NCBI GenBank assembly: GCA_016293975.1
Contig: JAEDCW010000034.1
Coordinates: forward strand, 1-20,454
Source of the DNA: Clostridia bacterium
GTDB taxonomy: Bacteria > Bacillota > Clostridia > Christensenellales > CAG-138
Direction of reading: 5' to 3'
Length of the DNA stretch: 20,454 nucleotides
Shown here: positions 15,456-20,454 of the stretch, one piece after another
Layout: each line of letters opens with the position of its first letter
Position numbering within the stretch: the stretch's first letter is position 1
The notes under the pieces: model-generated
Told to the model about the DNA's origin: nothing
The model's input: the letters and a program-made list of their open reading frames with translations, nothing else
The model's database searches: none
Translations under genes and position numbers: made by a program

Positions 15456-15945
15456 AAAAACCGGGATAGCTTCATTTGAAATGGTAATGTCGAAGTTTCC
15501 TTCGGCAGAGAGAATAAACAAGGGTAAGGTCGCAGTTGCGGAGTGCTACAAGTGCATACCGTGCAACCCGTGCGAGGATGCCTGTGGTTTCAATGCGATA
15601 AAAGTAGGCGAGGACATAAATCAGATGCCCGTAGTAGACCCCGACGCCTGTATAGGTTGCGGACGCTGTGTATCCGGATGCCCCGGGCTCGCTATCATAC
15701 TCGTAGACGGCAGTATCTCCGAGGAAAGCGTGGATATCTATATGCCCTATGAGTTTTTGCCCCTCCCCGAAAAGGGCGAGACGGTAAAGGCGCTCGACAG
15801 GGCGGGAAAACACGTCTGCGACGGCACGGTGATTGCGGTCGACAACAAGGCCTCAAACGACAGGACGCCCGTAATCAGGGTACGCGTACCGAGAGCGGAG
15901 CTCTATAATGTCAGGAATATCGCCCTAAAGGGGGAGGAAGCATGA
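15448..15945 (+). CDS. 2x[4Fe-4S] ferredoxin-like subunit
   Basis: 165 residues. There are two cluster motifs. The first is C-Y-K-C-I-P-C-N-P-C-E-D-A-C, giving Cys36, Cys39, Cys42 and Cys46 plus an extra Cys33. The second is C-I-G-C-G-R-C-V-S-G-C-P (Cys68, 71, 74, 78). The C-terminal part is a small beta domain. It corresponds to the gamma subunit of heterotetrameric proline dehydrogenases and should wire the FAD subunits to an external acceptor. The ATG at 15448 follows GGAGG by 7 nt; the in-frame ATG at 15433 lies before that ribosome site and is rejected. It overlaps both neighbours. Confidence 0.85.
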   Translation: MFEKTGIASFEMVMSKFPSAERINKGKVAVAECYKCIPCNPCEDACGFNAIKVGEDINQMPVVDPDACIGCGRCVSGCPGLAIILVDGSISEESVDIYMPYEFLPLPEKGETVKALDRAGKHVCDGTVIAVDNKASNDRTPVIRVRVPRAELYNVRNIALKGEEA

Positions 15946-16217
15946 TGGACGAGAATACGATCATTTGCAGATGCTCGGATGTAACTCTCGCAGATGTGCG
16001 CAGGCTTATCGCGCAGGGCTACACGTCGATGGACGAGATTAAGCGAATCACGAGACTCGGAATGGGTCCGTGTCAGGGAAAGACCTGCTCACAGCTGCTC
16101 ATTCGTGAGCTTGCCGCGGCAGGCATCGCGCCCACTGAGCAGAAGCCGCAGACGACGAGACCGCCGGCGGTAGGTGTCAGAATGGAGCTTATAGCAGAGG
16201 AGGCGGAAGAACAATGA
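15942..16217 (+). CDS. BFD-like 2Fe-2S subunit
   Basis: 91 residues. I-I-C-R-C-S-D supplies Cys9 and Cys11, and G-P-C-Q-G-K-T-C supplies Cys44 and Cys49: the bacterioferritin-associated-ferredoxin (Fer2_BFD) fold. It matches the small delta subunit of heterotetrameric proline dehydrogenases. The tail after residue 62 is Pro/Thr-rich and flexible. Tandem ATG codons at 15942 and 15945 follow a good GGAGG site; either could be used. It overlaps the genes before and after by four bases. Confidence 0.85.
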   Translation: MMDENTIICRCSDVTLADVRRLIAQGYTSMDEIKRITRLGMGPCQGKTCSQLLIRELAAAGIAPTEQKPQTTRPPAVGVRMELIAEEAEEQ

Positions 16218-17362
16218 GAAAGACTGCCGATATAGTGATAATCGGAGGAGGCATTTCGGGCTGTTCAACCGCATATCACCTTGCAAAGAAGGGTCAGAAG
16301 AATATAGTTGTGCTCGAAAAACGTTTCATATGCGGAGGCTCTACGGGAGCTTGCGGCGCCGGCGTCAGAATGCAGTGGGGCACAAAGATGAACTGCGCAT
16401 TCTCCAAGTATTCCATTGAATACTACGAGCACGCAAACGAGACGCTCGGGTACGAGGGCGACATTGAGTTCAAGCAGTCGGGCTATCTGCTCATTGCCGA
16501 TACCGACAGGGAGATAGAGCAGTTTAAGAAGAACATAGTCGTACAGCATGAGGTGGGCATACCGTCGAGGATGGTCGATCTCGATGAGGCAAAGCGCATA
16601 GTACCGCATCTTAACACGTCCGTATTAAAGGGCGCGGCGTACTGCGAAAAGGACGGCTTCCTCAATCCGTTCCACACGACCGATGCGTTCTACAGGGCGG
16701 CAAAGCGCCTCGGTGTAGAGTTTGAAGTCCCCTGTACCGTTACCGATATCATAGTTGAAAACGGACGTGTAAAGGCTGTCGTGACCGACCGCGGCACGGT
16801 AGAGACAGATTGCGTTATTAACTGCGCAGGCGGCTTCTCAAAGGAGATAAGCGAGATGGCAGGTGTTGATGTACCCGTTTACAAGGAGCGCCATCAGATA
16901 CTCGTTACAGAGCCTGTCGAGCCTATGCAGGGACCGATGGTAATGTCTTTCGGACTGAATCTGTACGTTCAGCAGTCGCCTCACGGCTCTTTCATAATGG
17001 GCAGAAGCGATTCACACGAGCCGCGTGACGGCAGGGTAACATCGTCTTGGAAATTCCTCGAAGAGATGTCAAAGACCATAGTAAACGTACTGCCTCCCAT
17101 TGCAAAGCTTCGCATAGTGCGTCAGTGGGCAGGACTTTACAACATGACGCCAGACCGCCAGCCCATATATGAGAAGAGCGACGTCGTGGATGGCTTCTAT
17201 ATGGCGATAGGCTTCTCGGGGCACGGATTCATGTTCGGGCCGGTAACGGGTGCGGTTATGAGCGAAATGGTGCTCGGCGAGACCCCCACTATCGATGCCT
17301 CGAATCTGTCGCTAAAGCGTTTTGAGCGCGGAGAGATGGTGTTTGAGCCCTCAGTAGTATAA
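16214..17362 (+). CDS. DAO-type FAD-dependent amine/amino-acid dehydrogenase subunit
   Basis: 382 residues. This is the catalytic subunit of the complex. It has the D-amino acid oxidase/glycine oxidase/sarcosine oxidase beta fold, with an FAD motif I-I-G-G-G-I-S-G at the N-terminus, V-I-N-C-A-G-G near 200, R-Q-W-A-G-L-Y-N-M-T-P-D near 315 and G-F-S-G-H-G-F-M-F-G-P near 345. Closest recognised types are the beta subunit of heterotetrameric L-proline dehydrogenase, HcnC/D-hydroxyproline dehydrogenase and sarcosine oxidase beta. The exact substrate (proline, hydroxyproline, sarcosine, an opine) cannot be decided by eye. It starts in ATGA overlap with the BFD gene, and an intrinsic terminator follows about 85 nt after the stop. 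Confidence 0.88.
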   Translation: MRKTADIVIIGGGISGCSTAYHLAKKGQKNIVVLEKRFICGGSTGACGAGVRMQWGTKMNCAFSKYSIEYYEHANETLGYEGDIEFKQSGYLLIADTDREIEQFKKNIVVQHEVGIPSRMVDLDEAKRIVPHLNTSVLKGAAYCEKDGFLNPFHTTDAFYRAAKRLGVEFEVPCTVTDIIVENGRVKAVVTDRGTVETDCVINCAGGFSKEISEMAGVDVPVYKERHQILVTEPVEPMQGPMVMSFGLNLYVQQSPHGSFIMGRSDSHEPRDGRVTSSWKFLEEMSKTIVNVLPPIAKLRIVRQWAGLYNMTPDRQPIYEKSDVVDGFYMAIGFSGHGFMFGPVTGAVMSEMVLGETPTIDASNLSLKRFERGEMVFEPSVV

Positions 17363-17447
17363 CGGTTTAAACTTTGCGCCGCAGAGTGATGCTGATTTGA
17401 CAGAAAAAAGCAGACTCGAATCTATAGAGCACGGTCTGAAGACAGTG

Positions 17448-17485
17448 AATCCTCCGTACCAACCAACCTTGCGGAGGATTTTTAT
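17448..17485 (+). terminator. Terminator of the dehydrogenase operon
   Basis: AATCCTCCG (17448-17456) and CGGAGGATT (17472-17480) form a perfect 9-bp stem followed by TTTTATA. Confidence 0.8.
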
Positions 17486-17524
17486 ATGTTCGAGAAACTC
17501 ACTATATAAGTCTATGTGTATGAA

Positions 17525-18073
17525 TCAGATATTCTGATAAATCAGTCCCTTTGACGTGCTGTAGTATAAGAGCAAGCCGTGACGGCGGGTAAGCCGCGCC
17601 TGTAAATCCCATTCGGGGTAGAGCCGCACCAGCTCGAGCCTGTCGCCCGTCGAGAGCGCCACAAATGCGATGTAGTTCTCCTTAGTCATGGGGTGGCCTG
17701 ACGTGATGTAATAATCGTCCTCTATGTTTTCTATGTTGAGCTTTGTGGCGTCGTCCGCCTTTTGCATGACACACGGCTCTAACTTCCTGCCGCAGCAGTA
17801 TATCGCCGCATCTCCCGTCGCAAGTATAAGATTGTTGCAGACGGGACAGACAAAATACTTGGTCTTTTTCATGTTTCCTCCCACGGTGTCATTTGCGTTG
17901 AGTTCACCTTGAAGCATCTCCTCAATGTTTACGTTGAGTACCGTAGAAAGCTTAGACAACAGTGCTACGTCGGGAAGCCCAAGTCCACGCTCCCACTTTG
18001 ATACGGTCTTGTCACTTATAAAAAGGCGTGAAGCGAGCTCACTCTGCACGCCCCGTATATTTTCCTCACTCAT
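17525..18073 (-). CDS. Xre-type regulator with desulfoferrodoxin-like domain, shortened N-terminus
   Basis: 182 residues as drawn. Residues about 8-55 are a Cro/CI helix-turn-helix (S-E-L-A-S-R-L-F-I-S-D-K-T-V-S-K-W-E-R-G). Then G-G-N-M-K-K leads to a zinc-ribbon-like C-P-V-C-N plus C-C-G-R-K-L (Cys76, 79, 93, 94) and a C-terminal H-P-M-T-K-E-N-Y-I block as in desulfoferrodoxin-related domains. Related regulators usually begin with about a dozen more residues forming helix 1 of the HTH; here the ATG follows no ribosome site, and the frame upstream is open but not HTH-like. The gene may therefore be truncated at its 5' end, perhaps by the event that brought in the AT-rich block on its right. 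It lies 73 nt downstream of the protease gene on the same strand, with no clear terminator between. Confidence 0.7.
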   Translation of the reverse strand: MSEENIRGVQSELASRLFISDKTVSKWERGLGLPDVALLSKLSTVLNVNIEEMLQGELNANDTVGGNMKKTKYFVCPVCNNLILATGDAAIYCCGRKLEPCVMQKADDATKLNIENIEDDYYITSGHPMTKENYIAFVALSTGDRLELVRLYPEWDLQARLTRRHGLLLYYSTSKGLIYQNI

Positions 18074-18146
18074 TGAAAACTGCGTTTTATTCGTATGGCG
18101 ACGGAACGTAAATCTGCATACTCCGAACGAAAAGTTTCAATTAGAA

Positions 18147-18968
18147 CTATTCCAACTCATGCGACGGTTGGATAGAAAACGGCATAATACAGGGGTTTCC
18201 ACTACACGCCCACGACATTGTGCTATCATTTCCACAAGAACAATTAAACACAAAGTAATGGGTTGATCCAGAGTGGTAATCAGTATATGAACAATTTCCC
18301 AAACGATATGCTTTACACGTATTACAACGTACCTTATGACTGTAAGTTGAATATTCCTCAATAGTTGTTGAATACGATCCACTATGTGTATGCGTATGCG
18401 TCATCACATTCATTCCTGCTCGATCATATGAAGTTACGTTCTTAGATTCAGAATATGTATCATACATAATCTGATTATCATAACTAACATGACCAAGACC
18501 ATATGCATGACCAATTTCATGGGCAATCGTCCGGTACTTACCGGCATCTGCGTTGTCATCAAAATTTTGACTGTAAATCGTTAAAGTCCAAGACGCCATA
18601 TGCTTAGTCGAAGTATAATATGTTGGTCCCAAATCGGCAGTGGCACCACTGTCCATTGCGGAAACCGTTATTGTACCCATCGGCGACGAGCTGCTCTCAG
18701 TACAAGATATATATGACCCCCACATCCCAATTCCAGTTGTCACATATGTGGAATAGGTATTTTTGACGGCAGATGACGAATAACTATAGGTAGTATTCTT
18801 GCTACCCATATGAATTGTGACTCCTTCGCTATAATTTGCCCATCGAGTAGAACTGTCAACTAAGAAAGAGTCGATCGAATTCGCATACGCGGTAATCCCA
18901 AATGCACTGCTTAACACAAATAACACAAGGAATATCGATAGTAAATGTAAAATCCTTTGTTTACTCAT
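18147..18968 (-). CDS. Secreted matrixin-like zinc metalloprotease
   Basis: About 273 residues. A signal peptide covers about 1-29, with cleavage after A-Y-A. The catalytic domain has W-G near 83-84 and the full metzincin zinc site H-E-I-G-H-A-Y-G-L-G-H (His150, Glu151, His154, Gly157, His160). A Met-turn follows at I-M-Y-D (Met168), close behind as in matrixins (M10). Residues about 191-273 are a His/Ser/Thr-rich linker and a Cys-rich tail (Cys215, 218, 226, 243, 245, 255, 260) that could be a zinc-binding or disulfide module. No propeptide with a cysteine switch is evident. The ATG at 18968 has AAAGGA 9 nt upstream and starts the signal peptide; upstream ATGs at 18989/18986 overlap the lipoprotein stop. 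Substrate unknown: host or competitor protein, or its own envelope. Confidence 0.85.
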   Translation of the reverse strand: MSKQRILHLLSIFLVLFVLSSAFGITAYANSIDSFLVDSSTRWANYSEGVTIHMGSKNTTYSYSSSAVKNTYSTYVTTGIGMWGSYISCTESSSSPMGTITVSAMDSGATADLGPTYYTSTKHMASWTLTIYSQNFDDNADAGKYRTIAHEIGHAYGLGHVSYDNQIMYDTYSESKNVTSYDRAGMNVMTHTHTHSGSYSTTIEEYSTYSHKVRCNTCKAYRLGNCSYTDYHSGSTHYFVFNCSCGNDSTMSWACSGNPCIMPFSIQPSHELE

Positions 18969-18985
18969 ATAAACACGTCCTTTCA

Positions 18986-19864
18986 TCATCCACCATAAGC
19001 CAAAGCGGTATCTCGGACATATTCCTCAAGTTCATCGCAACTAATTAAGTAGGACCTGTTTACAAGATTCCACAATTCTGAAGAATTGTCCATCGTACGA
19101 GTCTTTAGCACATATAATGCGTCAGCAAATTGATTCATATCAATTCTGTCAGAATCAAGCATTATTTCTTCGTCAATGTATGTATCCACTGCGTCTGTAT
19201 TAGCAACAGCAATTGTTGATAATGATGCAATTTGCTTTTCTGTCAAATTCAAATAATCCGCAAGATTTTGTGCGTCCGACAGACCGGAGAAAAAGTCGAT
19301 TGATAAATAGAAATCGCCCACCCGTTCTAAGAAAAGGTCTTTTGGTGCACTAATCCAACAGTCTACATATTCAGCTAATTCAAGCACATCATTCTCTTGA
19401 TCTTCAGCCACGTAACAGAACATCAAATATGATGCCCCTTCTGTTATAATCGGAAGTCCTTCTCCGTATTTATCCATATTATATCCTACGCCAATCGTTA
19501 TGACATCGCCTTCTTGGATAGAACCAGATCGACAAGCCAGAACCTCCGATACGTCAACATCAAAAATCGTTATGCTATCAGATACATCAGTATCCATATA
19601 TTCATAATTGACATTTGCTTGACGAACATTCGTCGCTACTCCTGTAATTATCACCGTGTTTTTTGTATAGGCCATATCTTCGGTAAATGTAGCCCATTCA
19701 TAATGGGTGTACTTGATTTGATCTGCGTTATCGACAATGGTTACCTCGACATTAGGAGATTGGTAGAGTGATGTGCTATCAGAAATCAAAGAAGATTGAC
19801 ACCCTGTTGACAAGAGTGAACACAGAGCGAAGAGCACTGTTATAACAATGGTTTTTAGCTTCAT
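18986..19864 (-). CDS. Lipoprotein coupled to the metalloprotease
   Basis: 292 residues. A lipoprotein signal with hydrophobic core about 5-18 and S-T-G-C places the lipid on Cys22, so the protein is anchored outside the membrane. The body has a beta-rich region (about 70-160; I-I-T-G-V-A-T-N-V, then Q-E-G-D-V-I-T-I-G, then Y-L-M-F-C-Y-V), possibly an OB-like or substrate-binding fold, followed by a more helical C-terminal half. I do not recognise a named family. AAAGGAG lies 7 nt before the ATG. The protease start region touches its stop codon, so the two are co-translated. Plausible roles are a self-protection or inhibitor protein, a chaperone or a tether for the protease. Codon composition is AT-rich, unlike genes left of 17500. 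Confidence 0.75.
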   Translation of the reverse strand: MKLKTIVITVLFALCSLLSTGCQSSLISDSTSLYQSPNVEVTIVDNADQIKYTHYEWATFTEDMAYTKNTVIITGVATNVRQANVNYEYMDTDVSDSITIFDVDVSEVLACRSGSIQEGDVITIGVGYNMDKYGEGLPIITEGASYLMFCYVAEDQENDVLELAEYVDCWISAPKDLFLERVGDFYLSIDFFSGLSDAQNLADYLNLTEKQIASLSTIAVANTDAVDTYIDEEIMLDSDRIDMNQFADALYVLKTRTMDNSSELWNLVNRSYLISCDELEEYVRDTALAYGG

Positions 19865-19888
19865 AAAAATTCTCCTTTCAAAGTAAAT

Positions 19889-19930
19889 AAAAAATGCGCA
19901 TAAACTGGTGTTAATGTCCAGCCTATGCGC
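19889..19930 (-). terminator. Strong intrinsic terminator / attenuator before the lipoprotein gene
   Basis: On the minus strand the arms (19930-19918 and 19908-19896) form 13 continuous pairs with two G-U, around a short loop, followed by ATTTTTTATTT. Its end is only about 24 nt before the lipoprotein ATG at 19864, and it starts 4 nt after the stop codon of the small ORF. There is no room for a separate promoter after it. A segment in the small ORF (20000-19990, TCCAGCTATGT) can pair with the 5' arm (19928-19917) over about 10-11 pairs with one bulge, offering an antiterminator. Confidence 0.75.
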
Positions 19931-19934
19931 TCTG

Positions 19935-20018
19935 CTAATCTGCTTTTCTTCTACTTCTCCATGTTGAGAAATAATAGCAAATAGGGCTTACATAGCTGGA
20001 AACAAACATCTTTACCAT
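19935..20018 (-). CDS. 27-residue leader peptide or small secreted peptide
   Basis: An ATG at 20018 preceded by AGAAAGGAG with 8-nt spacing, one of the best ribosome sites in the window. It opens a 27-codon frame ending in TAG at 19937-19935. The peptide begins M-V-K-M-F-V-S-S-Y, has one Cys in the middle (S-P-I-C-Y-Y-F) and ends in a basic tail (R-S-R-R-K). It is too short for most gene finders. Its position between a promoter and a terminator that precedes a two-gene operon suggests a regulatory leader peptide. The alternative is a small pheromone or bacteriocin-like product made in excess over the downstream genes. No family is recognised. Confidence 0.65.
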   Translation of the reverse strand: MVKMFVSSYVSPICYYFSTWRSRRKAD

Positions 20019-20224
20019 GATAAACACTCCTTTCTACTATCACTCAATACTACATCCATTTAGATTATACATCACTTTTTCGCACAAAATTCAATGAATA
20101 AACTTCAAACAAATTGTAAACATTTTCTATTTCCTTGTTATTATATCCCGCCGTAAATGGTAAGATAAAGTATACCAAGTTCAGTCAATAATTCGTGCCG
20201 ATGAAAATGCAATACCTATGATGG
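20019..20224. other. Upstream region of the leader/protease operon
   Basis: AT-rich. It holds the ribosome site (20027-20035) and promoter (20064-20094) of the minus-strand leader ORF. The rest, 20095-20224, shows no gene, and no clear terminator for the DUF6061-like gene to its right. Confidence 0.5.
20064..20094 (-). promoter_or_regulatory. Promoter of the leader peptide/lipoprotein/protease operon
   Basis: On the minus strand it reads TTGAAT (20094-20089), a 19-nt spacer and a perfect TATAAT (20069-20064). The start would be near 20057, about 39 nt before the leader ATG. The spacer is longer than ideal; the -10 is certain, the -35 less so. Confidence 0.6.
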
Positions 20225-20454
20225 TTAATCAAGAGGCTTATACTCCGTTACAGTTTTCAAATAAGTTTCGGGATCGCCATTCAAGATAAGGTCTGCATAC
20301 CCAATCGGGTCATTGTAGATAAGATAGTCCAGTTCTGATCGTTCGTACATATTACGGGCAACCTCGTTCTCAACGGCGATTGTATCAATCGCAATCACAC
20401 TGCCATCGGTGAATTTCAGTTCCACACAAGCAGTATCCATGTTGAACTCACAAG
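20225..20454 (-). CDS. DUF6061-like small protein, 5' end outside the window
   Basis: At least 71 residues from the ATG at 20440, but the frame stays open to the right edge (C-E-F-N precedes the Met), and in the family I recall similar residues before this point, so the true start is probably beyond 20454. Recognisable stretches are V-E-L-K-F-T-D-G-S, A-I-D-T-I-A-V-E-N-E-V, R-S-E-L-D-Y-L-I-Y-N-D-P and a C-terminal T-E-Y-K-P-L-D. It resembles small acidic proteins of unknown function (DUF6061) that I associate with gut Firmicutes genomes, often near integrated elements. The assignment is from memory of the pattern, not a search. Confidence 0.6.
   Translation of the reverse strand, partial: CEFNMDTACVELKFTDGSVIAIDTIAVENEVARNMYERSELDYLIYNDPIGYADLILNGDPETYLKTVTEYKPLD

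Noticed and set aside
17397..17426. TTGACA followed by a TATA-like element before the terminator at 17448 (possible small RNA)
   Set aside because: The -10 is poor and the resulting transcript would be only about 50 nt, so the terminator is explained by the operon it ends.
1..20454. CRISPR array, tRNA/rRNA, insertion sequence or prophage genes
   Set aside because: Read for and not seen. No regular repeat-spacer pattern, no transposase or integrase motif and no tRNA-like structure.

Overview
The window looks like a chromosome segment from a Gram-positive Clostridia-type (Firmicutes) bacterium, probably an anaerobic gut or animal-associated one. The evidence is strong AGGAGG-type ribosome sites, sigma-A-like promoters, a SipW/TasA-type export operon, an Xre regulator carrying a desulfoferrodoxin-like domain, and a ferredoxin-linked amine dehydrogenase complex. 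No rRNA, tRNA, CRISPR array or transposase was seen. The species cannot be named from the sequence.

Layout. (1) 95-3778, minus strand: one operon, read right to left from a clear promoter at 3885-3913. It encodes a membrane-anchored surface protein, a small SipW-dependent TasA-like protein, an ER-type signal peptidase (SipW-like) and a SipW-dependent protein with a beta-helix domain. The peptidase very probably matures the substrates encoded around it, which would form a cell-surface or matrix structure. (2) 3824-4440: a mostly non-coding gap with an orphan minus-strand terminator and a possible decayed small gene. (3) 4450-9072: housekeeping or accessory single genes: a HExxH metallopeptidase-like protein, a small P-loop kinase-like protein, an alpha/beta hydrolase and a HEAT-repeat/RNA methyltransferase fusion. 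(4) 9073-13888, plus strand: a tightly packed operon of CutC, a ROK sugar kinase, a transglutaminase-like protein and a GH29 alpha-L-fucosidase, with a promoter at its head and a terminator at its end. None has a signal peptide, so it reads as intracellular processing of a fucosylated glycan or glycopeptide. (5) 14050-17362, plus strand: five translationally coupled genes for an iron-sulfur/FAD amine dehydrogenase of the proline/hydroxyproline/sarcosine dehydrogenase type (2Fe-2S, FAD reductase, 2x[4Fe-4S], BFD-like 2Fe-2S, DAO-type FAD subunit), ending at a terminator.

(6) 17525-20454, minus strand: visibly more AT-rich and probably acquired. It holds an Xre/desulfoferrodoxin-like regulator with a shortened N-terminus, a secreted matrixin-like zinc protease, a lipoprotein translationally coupled to it, a 27-residue ORF with a strong ribosome site, and a strong intrinsic terminator between that small ORF and the lipoprotein. 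A DUF6061-like ORF runs off the right edge.

The most interesting object is the leader region at 19889-20018. The terminator ends 24 nt before the lipoprotein start, so the protease module can only be expressed by read-through. A segment inside the small ORF is complementary to the 5' arm of the terminator, which is the architecture of leader-peptide attenuation. This would be a translation-sensing switch controlling a secreted metalloprotease and its partner lipoprotein.
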